From contig QANT01004256.1 of assembly GCA_003254885.1 (NCBI GenBank), positions 1-25,829 of the forward strand: DNA of 25,829 bases, written 5' to 3'. This document shows positions 1-10,496 of this stretch, one piece after another; the first letter of the stretch is position 1; each line of letters opens with the position of its first letter. This DNA comes from Purshia tridentata. Lineage: Eukaryota > Streptophyta > Magnoliopsida > Rosales > Rosaceae. Position numbers and translations under genes: made by a program. The notes beneath the pieces are model-generated. The model was not told the origin of the DNA, ran no database searches, and saw only the letters and a list, made by a program, of their open reading frames with translations.

Positions 1-127
1 GACCAAGCAATCTGACACTAAATGCATAGACAGACCATCATCAGGCCAATACAACATCAAGGGCACCACAATCACATGCTGTATAGGAAAAATAAAAATG
101 ATTTTGCATATAGACAAAAGGACTCAC

Positions 128-660
128 AGGAAGATCAGCAATAACTTGATTGATTGCACTGCAAGCTGCAGCCGTTGCACCAGTTTGTATGGCATTCATG
201 GATACATCAATAAGGAAGAAGTAAACAGCAGGCATGGGATCCCACACCTAATATTATATAAGCCAAATAATAAAAAATGAGGTGATAAAGAAAAGACCAG
301 ATAAAAGAATTACAAATTTACAACTCTAATGAAGTACACAAAAGTAGTTCATTTGTTCAAAAGCCTTTAAGAAACAAAGAAATGATAGGAAAAAACCCTT
401 CTAATTGGGTTTCAAAAGCAAATTTTGCAAAACTCAATATCAAAAAAAATGAAAAATAAAGTTTCTGTTTCCATGATAAGAAAGACATATAATATAACTA
501 GGAATACAGTGTTTGGGTATGAAACTGTTCCATGTTAGAACGATCTAGATGCCCTAGACTTTGTATTAGGACCCAAAAGCCTCTTAACTTTAGGCCTGCA
601 AGTATATTCAAACTTTTCAGGCCAAGAAGTTCAGCTAGTCTCTTCACCTAGAGAGAAGAT

Positions 661-726
<66 letters not shown>

Positions 727-3700
727 GGAGGCAAGGCTTTTGTGGACTTAAAGAAAGTCCAAAAGTAATAGAAGGTTTGCATAAGAATGCAGGCAAAAAC
801 CATTGGTAGGTGCCCCAACATGCCAGAAATTTCTTGCATTTTCTTTGTTAAAAAGGAGATCTGGGCAAAGACTATTGCATTTTCTTTCTTGCATGTAACT
901 CTCTTAAAAAAAGTCCAAAAGTAATAGAAGGTTTGCACTGGAATATAGGCAAAGACCATTAGCAGGTTCCCCAACATACCAGGAATTTCTTGCATTTTCA
1001 TTGTTACAAAAAAGGGCTATTCTGGAGAAGAAAACATGGTAATCAGATTTTAATAAAAAAATTGCAGATCTCATAAATAAACAAACCATGTATTCTTTTG
1101 AAGCAACAAATTCGACTGTTCCTCTACATAGCTCAGGCCTATCATCAACATCTCTACGTCTACCATCTGGACCTAGATTGCAGTGGTAGTCACGAGGAGT
1201 CTCATCAGTAAATCCTGCAGAAGAAATGGCATACACTGTAAGGTCAACGCTTTAAAAACTTTTACATAAATATACATATTGCAGATTTCATCTTAATCCA
1301 CAGTCCAAAGTCTTCAAGATGCCAAGTACAAAAACAGGAATGATAAATTACATACTCTCGAGAATGTATAACTGTTAGAACATGACCTTGTAAAATTTTT
1401 ATTTATTTCTTCGAAACATACTTTTATTAAAACGAAAAACAATACAACATCCAATACAGTGAACAAGATGTCCAGTAGCCTACACTTTCCTAGCTAATAA
1501 GCACTAGAATGATAAAAAAAACTAGACAAACAGAAATTTAGGAGAATTTCTCCCAAATACACAGCAGCCCCCCAATTAGACAAGATTACATAAAATGAAC
1601 GATCCCTAAAAATTGGAGTTACTGATGCCAATAAAGAAGCCCAGAATCGAACTCTCTCCCACAGAATATGCACCTCTTCCTCCGTCGCACCATCAAAAAT
1701 CCTTTTATTTATCTCCAACCAAATTACCCCCTAAACCATAACCTTGTAAAATCAGTAAAACATCTATAAAGATTGCTTGAAAAGCTGCAATGTTTCCACA
1801 CCATGTTTTATATCATAGCTAAGAATTTCAATAAGTTACAAACCAAATACAACAGTGAACAACAAACAAACAAAACCAAAAGAAAAAAACAAATAAAGGA
1901 CAAGAAGGCTGCTTTGTATAGTATGACACCACCAAAATTTGTAGTGTTACATAAACTGAAATTAACAGATTACATAAACAACATACAAATACAGAGAGAA
2001 ATATTACTCACCACACAAGTTACAGATGAATCGCCTGCCTTGGTCAATGAACTTCATGAAAGGATTTATGTAGCCTTTGCAACGAGAACATCGAACAGGA
2101 CCACTTTCACCAAAATCCACAACCTATAACAAAAAGATTCAGTAATAAAAATCTGGCTTGATGCATCTTTTGATTGCTTAATTGATTAAAAAGAAAAATG
2201 AAATTAACTTTTTTGGAATTTATCCCATACACAAGTTAGAGATAATTATGGTAGAGTTTACAACCACTTCAAAAGAGAGAGTTTCAACTTTCAACTACCA
2301 AACTTTATATGATATATGACATTTAATTTTTTAATAGACAAACCTGAAAAACAATAAGCATGTAGCTTATAGGAGAGTCAATTATAGGTTTAAAAAGAAC
2401 CATCAGATGAAGCAGAAATTGTATCTAACCAAGAGCAAAAGGATGATTATGAGTTGGAAAGTTGATTTAGAGAAATTTGGCTTTATAAGGAAGTAATTGT
2501 AGAGGTTTCCTATGAAAGAGAAGTCATATGACTTGCTGTCATATGGAGACTATGAAGTAGATATGGTCTTAATGCTAGCGGGTGGGATTCCAATGCTGTG
2601 TCCAGATGCTCAAAATAAAGCCCTGGGAAAAAAAATTCATAGGAAATTTATTATTTTTCTCACAATATTCACATAATGTTCAATTTCCAACTTGTCAGTC
2701 TCTATTTATTATGCTAGAGTTTTAATTTCTGAAGAAGTTTAAATGACATCAAAATTGGTCGGCTTTCTGTGTAATTAAGATTAATTAGAAGGATAGGATA
2801 GTTTCTCTGTTTTGTTTTGTTGGTGCAGTTATTGTCCACTGCTGGAAAATGATATTTTACCTTACTGACTTTATTCTAATAAATTCTTCATTTCTTATTA
2901 AGAAAATTGAACTCATGATTCACATATTAATTAAGAAATGAACCTTGTTTTTAGAAGAAAGAAGCAAATAAAGCTAAACTATTATATCTACAATGACCAG
3001 TAAAGTTGCATATGGAGGTAAAAATAAATCATGAATTACTTGGATTGGTTCCTCAGATGGATGAGGAAGGGCAAAAGGTTCGACCAGCAAAGCTAACGGC
3101 ATCCCTGATGTTGTCAAAAGATCAGCAGTGCATGGTATCTCGTAAATTGAAAAAACACAACAACATAAATAAATAAATGTATTTAAAAAATGAAACACTC
3201 CATTGAATTGAGATCCAAAAGTGTTTAAGTACAATAATAAACAGAAAAAACAGCCAATCCATGAAATTTAGACCCAACCTGATTGATGGTGCACCTCATG
3301 TAACGTGGACTGCAATTGCCAGTGTCTCTTACAATATAATCACTTGTAGCAGGCTTCAAAATAATAAAAGCAATCAGAAGAAAATAAATGATAGAAAATA
3401 TCCAGTCTTTACCTGTCTTAATATTACTTTGCAGCATGAATATGTGCAGTGACAATAGAAGTAAAATTGCATTAGTAGTGGGAGGAAAAAGTAGACAAGT
3501 AGAAAATTCATAAAGTATCAATAAATACAGCTAAAGCAAATATTGCAATCAATTTTCTTCTCTGAAGTTCATGGATAATGAAATACCGGAGGTGGATTTG
3601 CCTCAGCTCCATGACGAGTTTCATGCAGGAGAACCGAAGAACTTGGTACAGGCCGAGGAATTTGATTGGGATCGATCTTTGATGACCCAGCCAAAGGAGC

Positions 3701-5533
3701 TCCAGTTTGACCAACAGCAGGTATCGTAGTCATGGACTGATTTGGTAGTGGTGGTGGTGGCATTCCAAACATTCTAGGTGGTTGAGCAGAACCAGGAAAT
3801 TGTGCAGGTGGAGCCACCTAAGGCAATTCAAATATTTCAAATCAAAATAAAAGTAAGAAGAAAAGAATTCATGATTTCATCCTTGTCTCCCTATATCAGT
3901 ACAACAATTGTCCACCATAATGGAAAGAAAAGAAATTGAAATTTATGTTATCCTAGTAATTTGAAATGGAAAAAAAAAATAAGAAGAAGAAAACAAGAAT
4001 ATTCATAAAGATAAGGTTATAAGTTGCAATATTATGCATGAACATGTGAAATCATAATTTTTTAGATAATATATTATAGGAAATAACTAATATTGATGCT
4101 ACCAGTATCAGTTAGAAGGGTTGATGACATTTTTGTATTATAAATGCTTTCACTTAAAACCTTGAAAGCATCCACTAGTAAGAGTTTGCTTCACTTAGAA
4201 ATCGGGCGGAGGATTGTGATGATAAGCTTTCAGTTGTACACGGTAGTACACACTAGTGTGCACTTCTAAGCTCACACCCACAAGCTACTAAGTTGTACAT
4301 GACATGAGTGTGTACGAGCATGTTGCCATTAGTGTATACATTATAGTTCACACACATCAGCTACTAAGTTCACTGCCTGGAATGGAATACAGATAATCAT
4401 AGTTTCAGCCACTTGAAAAAATCTTGAGGTGGAATCTAGTTTCAGTAATCTTATATTGGAGTACATTGGCCTTGAATAGGAAAAGTTCCAAACACTATTG
4501 AAAGAATAAATAAATAAATAATTTCCATTATCCTTAGTTCTTTCTTTTATAGGAAAATTTTATTTTATAAGATTTCTTTTAGAGAAGATATACCTTAGCT
4601 TTATATATTATATGCCCACTTCCTTTTTATTTTATCAGTCAGCTTAACGAAAATATGATATTAGATATATCAATAATAATCCAAAAACAAAACAAGGAAT
4701 ACAAGCGATGATATATTATTCACCTGCCCTTGCTGCGTTGGCCATGCCTGTGAGCCATATGGAGAACCTGAAGGTGGCCGCATGCTTTGAGGTGCTGCCA
4801 AAAATGGTGGTGCTTGTTGAGCAGCAGGGCCTAGTGGAGCACTAACTGCTGGACCACCCAGCACAGAGTGCATGGTTGAAGTGCGGGAAGGAGCCACTAC
4901 TGTTGGCGGAGGTCCAACAGGTGGTTGATGTGCATTTCCAGTCGGAGGGAAACGGGTCCCACCCGGCATAGCCCCGGAAGCAAACATTGGTGGCCCATTA
5001 TCTATCATTCTACCCGGTGGTGCACTCGTAGGGGGACTGGGACCTGGGCGAGGACCTGAGGCTGGTGGCGGCGTTGGAACTGGACCACTCGGTAAACCTG
5101 TTGTCTGGAAAGGACTAGAAGGTGACCCAGAAGGCGGTCTAGACACAAAAGGTGAAGGCCGGCCAACAGGTGGCCCAGTGGGTCTTCCCGGGGTGGTGGC
5201 AGGGGGTAATGTTGCTTGTGGGGGTCCTGATCGAGGTGCTGCAGGTCTCGAAAATGCAGCTGGGGGAGGGCCAGGCCGAGGAAACGGCGGTGATGCAGCA
5301 GGAGCCCCAGCGGGAGGGCCTGATGAATGAAAAGGTGGTGGCTGTCCAAAAGGGGATGGTCTAGGAGCAGAATTGGGCATGGCAGGCTGATGCCTATTAA
5401 CATTCAAGTTCTGCATACTATCAGCTATTGAATCAGGGTTTCTCTGAGCATTGTTAGGGTTGTAATTAGGGGGTGGTGGGGTGTTACTGTTATTGGGCCT
5501 AGGTGCCCCTGGAGGAGGCACAAGAGCTGCCAT
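128..5533 (-). CDS. SEC24A: SEC24A-like COPII coat protein, 5' part of gene (7 exons, 3' end outside window)
   Basis: Sec24 is the cargo-binding subunit of the Sec23/Sec24 inner COPII coat that packages proteins leaving the ER. Coding exons in transcription order are 5533-4724, 3817-3587, 3353-3279, 3138-3040, 2123-2012, 1214-1087 and 247-128. All have GT/AG borders and keep one frame, giving 525 codons. Residues 1 to about 350 are a Pro/Gly/Ala-rich disordered arm. Residues 348-405 hold the conserved stretch with [14 protein letters not shown] and SGMPLAL. A C-x2-C-x18-C-x2-C zinc finger lies at Cys417, Cys420, Cys439 and Cys442, followed by TDETPRDY and GPDGRRRD. The trunk domain starts in the last exon ([14 protein letters not shown], then [11 protein letters not shown]). 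The next expected exon is not found in bases 1-127, so the trunk, helical and gelsolin parts lie to the left. The ATG at 5533 starts the long open arm. Identification with Arabidopsis SEC24A is from remembered family sequence. Confidence 0.95.
660..723. repeat. Compound (TA)n(GA)n microsatellite
   Basis: An uninterrupted TA run (about 663-685) passes directly into a GA run (to about 722). It lies in the SEC24A intron between the exons ending at 1087 and starting at 247. Such tracts are normally highly variable in length. Confidence 0.95.
751..1013. repeat. Local direct duplication inside a SEC24A intron
   Basis: About 100 bases at 751-855 recur at 907-1013 with an offset of 156. Both share AAAGTCCAAAAGTAATAGAA, then GGTTTGCA, the CCCCAACAT block, and ATTTCTTGCATTTTC. 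Substitutions and small indels are scattered throughout, so the duplication is not recent. Both copies are antisense-open by chance and are not protein coding. Confidence 0.85.
1397..1736 (-). mobile_element. 5'-truncated LINE (non-LTR retrotransposon) 3' fragment
   Basis: This is a dead retroposon copy in a SEC24A intron, same orientation as the gene. On the minus strand at 1718-1494 it encodes a peptide with [24 protein letters not shown] and [12 protein letters not shown]. That resembles the C-terminal tail of plant L1-type ORF2 (RRIF...LW-R-RFWASLWASV). Its A-rich tail (AAATAAATAAAAA on the minus strand) abuts a 16-bp direct repeat: CATGACCTTGTAAAAT at 1381-1396 and CATAACCTTGTAAAAT at 1737-1752, one mismatch. 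An A-tail, a target-site duplication and loss of the 5' part together define target-primed LINE insertion. It is non-functional: no reverse transcriptase domain is present. Confidence 0.8.
2124..3039 (-). other. SEC24A intron 4 (large, featureless)
   Basis: The intron between the exons ending at 3040 and starting at 2123 is about 0.9 kb of AT-rich DNA. I see no coding exon, repeat pair or RNA gene in it. Confidence 0.7.
3818..4723 (-). other. SEC24A intron 1
   Basis: The donor is CAG|GTGAAT (4724/4723) and the acceptor is TTGCCTTAG (3818). The intron is AT rich. At about 4240-4375 it contains imperfect repeats of GTGTACAC/ACTAAGTTGTACA type words, for example CAAGCTACTAAGTT near 4281 and CAGCTACTAAGTT near 4358. 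No coding content was found. Confidence 0.7.
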
Positions 5534-6060
5534 TGACCAATGAAATCAACACCCAGATCCCCTTTTTTCTTCACAAAAATACTAGCTTTACCAAATCAAC
5601 AACCCACAATCCAAATCTACAAAAGCAAACAAAAACACAAAGAAAATAAAATCAGAAACTAATAATTCAAATACCAAATCAGCAAATTGAAAAGTTCATA
5701 TCTTTGCATAGATCACTCTTCTTCTTCTTCTTCCTCCTCTACTTCTTCTTCTCACATAACCTCAATTCAACTCAAAGACTAATCAGAGTTAATTAACTTT
5801 GACATTAAAATACAAATACATATACATTCCTATAACACTCCTGATGATCGAATTTCACAGCATTCTTCCAACGCAATCATAACAAAATCCAAGATCTAAC
5901 ATTTTCTCTGTGCAATAAGTTGTGGGTTTTAGTAATCAATGGGCAATGACCTTGTGGCTTGTGGCTTGTGGTGGTGGTGGGTTGCCGCTGCTGCTTCTGT
6001 TTGGTTTCTCCGCGCGCAGAGTTCGGTAAGTAGAAGACGGTGGCATAAGAGTATTATAAG
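5534..6060 (-). promoter_or_regulatory. SEC24A 5' leader and core promoter region
   Basis: Read on the minus strand, this stretch leads into the SEC24A ATG. A TATA-like TTATAATA lies at 6059-6052, which would place a start near 6020-6030. A GAA/GGA-rich tract occupies about 5755-5719 in the transcript. A pyrimidine-rich TTTGCTTTTGTAG just upstream of 5615 looks like a 3' splice site, so the leader may contain an intron; I cannot fix the donor. These are inferences from motif position only. Confidence 0.3.
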
Positions 6061-6086
6061 ACATGAAACGGCCTCGTTTGGAAGTA

Positions 6087-6500
6087 ATTAAAATGGACTA
6101 TTGTCCTTGGCCCGTGTTTAGTAGGCTTACGAGAAATATGGACCGGACTCTACCAGGGAGATGTTTTTCGACGTTCTTCGTAAAAAATTCTGAAGGTCCA
6201 GACTATATTGACCACCCTAAGATGCTTAGTTGACCACTCTCATTTTAATTTAGTAAAATTCATTTTTACCCTATAGCAAAATGACCATAAAGGACATTAA
6301 AATGGACTATTGTCCTTGGCCCGTGTTTAGTGGGCTTACGAGAAATATGGACCGGACTCTACCAGGGAGATGTTTTTCGATGTTAAAAAATTCTGAAGGC
6401 CCAGACTATATTGACCACCCTAAGATGCTTAGTTGACCACCCTCATTTTAATTTAGTAAAATTCATTTTTACCCTATAGCAAAATGACCATAAAGGACAT
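6087..6500. repeat. Tandem duplication (209 + 203 bp) of a transposon border
   Basis: Copy 1 (about 6087-6295) and copy 2 (about 6296-6500) start with ATTAAAATGGACTATTGTCC and end with CATAAAGGACAT. They are nearly identical; copy 2 lacks six bases (CTTCGT) after GATGTTTTTCGA-GTT and has a few substitutions. Each copy includes host flank, the 9-bp target duplication AATTCTGAA and about 100 bp of the left terminal repeat of the downstream foldback element. The transposon end was therefore copied together with its flank. Confidence 0.92.
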
Positions 6501-8077
6501 ACCACTTACTTTAGACTTGTTTGCTCCCTACACCCCCAACTCATTTTACCACCTACTGAAAACCCCAATGTGCAGAACCAGACCCATTTTCATACTAAAC
6601 CTCCATATCCTTCATCTTCAACCTCCACTATCTTCATCTTCAACTAAAACCTAGACATAGATTGTTCGTTTAGACACTGAAATTACCTGTATTTGACGAA
6701 TGGACACTTAGAACGACATTTTGGAGTCATCAAATGAAGTAAATTTCAATTTTTTTTTAGTTTTCCTGAATTTTTTCGAATCCAAAAAAATGTTTTGCGC
6801 GATTTTATTCGATACACCAGTATCGAAATGTGTCATACATTTCGGTATATGATATCCGAATAAATGTATAATATACAATAGTCATCTGCCGTTTATAAAT
6901 TGAACTATAATTTTCTTAATTGTCATTCAAAGGTTGTTTGTCGAATAATGTCAAAAGTTTCAGTGGAATTCCGCTGAAGTTTATGCAAACATTTCGCAAT
7001 GGAGCCACCGAATATATATGATATATTCAGTAGTTAAACTTCGAATAGTGGGTGATGAGCAAGGAGTTAAATTTCGGTTTTGTGGAAATTTTCGNACAGC
7101 TAGATAATGCTTCTACCAAATACAGTGTGGTTGAAGAAAAAGGTGAACCTAACTATCCCAATGAATTCACAACAACGAAAGTAAGCATGTTTTATATGGG
7201 AATTATGGGTTATGCATACCTCAATTTCAATTGAAAATAATTATAATTGTCATGTGTAGGTGTTTCAAAGTAAGAATTCAATGCTTAGTTAGATTCGTTT
7301 ACAAAAAAAAAAGAAAAACATGATAATTGTAATATATTACTTAGAAAAAAAAAAATTGCGCGTCACGTATTCAACAGTTAATTATTGAATATATTATATG
7401 TATTCGGTGGCGCCCTTCTGAAACGTTTGTATAAACTTCGACGGAATGCTACCGAAAGTTTTGACATAATTCAATGATCCTTCTCTGAACGACTAGTTAG
7501 CAAATTATAGTTCAATTTATATACAGTGGATGAATACCAAATAATATATGTTTATTCGGAGACCATATATCGAAATATATTACAAATTTCGGTACTGGTT
7601 TACTGAACAAAAACGCGAACAGCAAATTTTATAGATCCGAAAAATTTCATGAAAACTTAAAAAAAAATATCAAATTTACTTCATTCAACGACTCCAAATT
7701 GTCTTTTGAGTGTCCATTCGTCAAATGCAGGTTATTTGATTGTTTTAATCAATAATTTATGTCTAGGGTTTTAGTTAAAGATGAAAATGGTGGAGGTTGA
7801 GGATGAGGATGAATATGGTGGAGGTGGAGGTTCAGGTTGTGTACGTTGGGTTTTTCAGTGGGTGGTCAAGTGGGTTAAGGGGTATAGGGAGAAAACATGT
7901 AGAGTGAGATTATTTGGTGGGTTTAGAGAGTAAATGTAGAGATTTTATTAAATAGGGGTATTTGTGTAATTATAAGATGGTCAATTCAACAAACCTTGTG
8001 GATTTTAAATTTAGGGGTGGTCAACTCAGCAAGGGTGGTTAACTAAGCATCTTAGGGTGGTCGAAATAGACTGAGAT
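6398..8077. mobile_element. Foldback transposon, Mutator-like, non-autonomous, 1.68 kb
   Basis: The left arm (about 6398-7053) is the imperfect reverse complement of the right arm (about 7357-8077), so nearly the whole element folds on itself around a loop of about 300 bp. Matching blocks include GACCACCCTAAGATGCTTAG at the termini, GACGAATGGACACT next to AATGAAGTAAATTT, ATAAATTGAACTATAATTT, and GCCACCGAATA beside the loop. The element is flanked by AATTCTGAA at 6389-6397 and 8078-8086. A 9-bp target duplication with long terminal inverted repeats is the signature of Mutator-like elements. No transposase is present, so it is non-autonomous. The superfamily is inferred from duplication length; a foldback type of another family is possible. 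Confidence 0.82.
7052..7234 (+). other. Short ORF in the foldback element loop (unrecognised)
   Basis: A 60-codon open frame begins at the inner edge of the left arm and fills much of the loop. It contains one ambiguous base (7095). The peptide, with KYSVVEEKGEPNYPNEFTTT, matches no family I know. The codon run ends near ACGAAAGTAAGC, which looks like a splice donor, and TGTGTAGGTG near 7252-7261 could be an acceptor. It may be a captured exon fragment or chance; expression is not implied. Confidence 0.25.
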
Positions 8078-8109
8078 AATTCTGAAATATTAAGAATATT
8101 CAAGTTATT

Positions 8110-8320
8110 TCAATTATTTTAAACTACTAAGTTGACTATCTTCGAACTACTCGACGATAGTTTACCGAAATATTTGTATTATTTCAGTAACCAACCAAAT
8201 CTTTAATATTATTTATACCATTTGACAATAGTCTATCGAAACAACACAAATATTTTAGTAAACTATTATCAAATAACCCAATAATGATCAATTTAGTAAT
8301 TTAGAGTAGTCATAATAACC
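8110..8320. mobile_element. Small foldback/MITE-like element
   Basis: About 80 bases at 8119-8198 pair with the reverse complement of 8222-8304. Examples are CGATAGTTTACCGAAATATT against AATATTTTAGTAAACTATTA, and AAACTACTAAGTTGA against ATCAATTTAGTAATTTA. The loop is about 25 bp. It starts within about 35 bp of the right end of the Mutator-like element. I could not identify a target duplication, so exact ends and superfamily are uncertain. Confidence 0.6.
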
Positions 8321-9021
8321 TCCGCTGTTGAGAATTGTAAAATTTTGCTTCTTTTTTTATGTGAAGAGTAGGAAGCACTATTTTTGAGATAGGGCCCTTT
8401 TATTAAACGACTTTATTGGTACTCAACCCAAATTCATGCTAATTTTCACCAACATATATTCTTTCTCCCTACAACTTCACCAACACGCTCTCAAAACACA
8501 CCTAAACCCAATTATGGAGTACCTAATGCTACATGTACAGATATGCTTTTATATCGTGTTCACCTCAAGAAGGAATTAAAACGGAAAATAAAAGAGCAAA
8601 AGGAAAGGATAATAAACAAGCAAACACAATGGGTTATTATAATTTTATAATCTCAAAACATGCATGTTAACCAAGTAAGCACAAATTATATGTAGTGAAT
8701 AAGCCGCATTAAAAGTTCATACCCTTGTGTTGAAATGATTTCTATCTTCAAGACTATGTACTTTCATTATTAAAAAAAAATAAAAAAGACTCTGTACTTT
8801 CATGTTTTCATTTGTCTTTACCTTCCAAAAAAATATATATATATATTTCATTTTATTATATAAACTTTATAAATATTAATTTTGAACTCAAAATCTAAAA
8901 TAATTTTGTTTTGAATACAAGTACATAATATCAACACAGAAAACATAACAAATATCCCTATTTTCATTGAACTAGTCCCACTTTGTGAATTGTTAATTAA
9001 CTTAAAAGTGAAAATTCAGCA
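8321..9021. other. Intergenic, no gene seen
   Basis: AT-rich DNA with A/T homopolymers and a short imperfect repeat (GACTATGTACTTTCAT near 8752 and GACTCTGTACTTTCAT near 8790). No conserved coding segment on either strand. Confidence 0.6.
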
Positions 9022-9213
9022 TGAGTTCATTTTCGCTCACCACCTTTTAAATGTGGTAAACCATTATCTTCCAATAAAAACTTAATAAGTGATCTTTTTA
9101 ACTTTTTAGTTAACTATATTTTAACTATTTATATTCTATTATTTCACTTGTCAAGTTTTTATTGAAAGGTAATGATTTACCACCTTTAAAGGTGGTGAGA
9201 AAAAATGAGTTCA
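9022..9213. mobile_element. hAT-like MITE, 192 bp
   Basis: The terminal inverted repeats exceed 50 bp. The left end TGAGTTCATTTTCGCTCACC continues into CACC and GGTAAACCATTATCTT; the right end reverse-complemented is TGAACTCATTTTTTCTCACC followed by CACC and GGTAAATCATTACCTT. Both continue into CAATAAAAACTT. The flanks are ATTCAGCA (9014-9021) and ATTCAACA (9214-9221), an 8-bp duplication with one mismatch, the length expected for hAT elements. It has no coding capacity. Confidence 0.78.
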
Positions 9214-9589
9214 ATTCAACATCTTAGATTGCTAAAAGAAAATGGGAGGGCAAAAATTTTCCTATAAGAACTAGAGATATACAAAACAGCAGTGATGGAA
9301 ATGAAATTCATTAATGAGAAGATTGAACAGTTCATAAATTTATATATTAGTATGAAAAGGTAAATCTGTAAAATTTTAAAGATATTTATAAAATATGTAT
9401 CCATATGATAAGTATTTGTATTCGTAATTTTGTACCATAGAGTTTTCAAAGAAAAATGACTAGAAAATTCAAAACACAAACTAATTAATGCTTCATAAAT
9501 CATAAGGCAGCCAAATAGTATATCAGTAAAGGCTACCTCCGCCGCTTCAGAGGCAACGGTCACTAAAACCCCATAAGAGGGGCGCGTAC

Positions 9590-9660
9590 TAGCTTTGGGC
9601 CCACACGCTCTAGAAACCTGGATTATATAAGACTATAAAGTTGGGCAATCAAAGCACCTA
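9590..9660 (+). promoter_or_regulatory. Candidate distal plus-strand promoter (site II motif and TATA box)
   Basis: TGGGCCCAC at 9596-9604 matches the plant site II (TGGGCY, TCP-bound) motif common in housekeeping promoters. TATATAA lies at 9624-9630, and a pyrimidine-rich, leader-like stretch follows from about 9675 to 9780. It could drive an alternative SERINC transcript with a long or spliced 5' leader. No splice donor can be assigned with confidence. Confidence 0.35.
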
Positions 9661-10373
9661 ACCAACCATGTCCTGACCTTGTTTGTCTTTCAGTGACACC
9701 TACAATCTTTTTCCTTCCAAAATCAAAGACCATCTTTCATATTCCATCTTCAATCTTTGTTCGATTTTGCTTTACACAAGTCTTTATCATCAATGCACAA
9801 ATTCACACACAAAAAGCATTTATTTATTCATCTAGTTTGCAAAGCAAGTTTTGTACATATAATTTAAGATAGAGAAACCTGTTGTTGTTGTACCTCATTA
9901 GTACCTTTTGTGGGTTTGGGAGGATTGTTTATCAGTATTTCTATTCTGGGTTTTTTTTTTCTCTAGTTAAATATTGTTGCTTGTAAAGCGTGGAAATGAG
10001 CTTAAAAATGATGAGCTGTATGGACAATGCAGAGGTTAACTGACTTTGAATGCATGCTTCATATCAATTGTCAAAAAGAGAAAATAAAAAGGGACAGAAA
10101 ATTATATAGTGAACCAAATACGTATTGGTATGCAGGTCTGTAATCAGGAATGTAAACCTATATATTATATGCTGAATTCTTGAAGATTATTCAAGGGGTT
10201 TCTATTGATGTTAGGAGGAGGCATCTTGACATCACAGAAAGGACATTAACAAAGGGTTTATGGGACCAGCGGCTATGAGCACTGTAGCAATTTAATATGA
10301 TACAGCTGCCAGCTTCCAGTGACCCTTTTAATTATACCATACTAATTATGCTTGTGCATAATTTGGCAGCCTA

Positions 10374-10496
10374 CTTATTATATAGGAGTGTGGCAAAGGA
10401 CCTTGCCACTTCATTCTTGCTGAGCACTGAGCACTGTCAAGCCTCACTCTGTACTCCAAATCTGGGATGAAAAGTCAGTTCTTTGCTCTTTACAAG
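10374..10496 (+). promoter_or_regulatory. SERINC proximal promoter, 5' UTR exon and small uORF
   Basis: TTATATAGG at about 10378-10386 is a TATA box some 30 bp ahead of a plausible start near 10410. The exon ends with TTTACAAG|GTAACTG (donor at 10497). Joining to the acceptor ATTACAG at 11249 gives a leader with an upstream ATG at 10467. That ATG opens a 15-codon frame that stops with TGA inside the first codons of the main frame. Both the promoter and the splice are inferred from sequence alone. Confidence 0.5.

Noticed and set aside
1773..2129. 118-codon plus-strand open frame
   Set aside because: It runs antisense across the zinc-finger exon (2012-2123) and is low-complexity Lys/Asn upstream.
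5005..5403. Open frames on both strands over the SEC24A proline-rich exon
   Set aside because: GC-rich, stop-poor shadows of the true frame; peptides are Leu/His rich with no domain.
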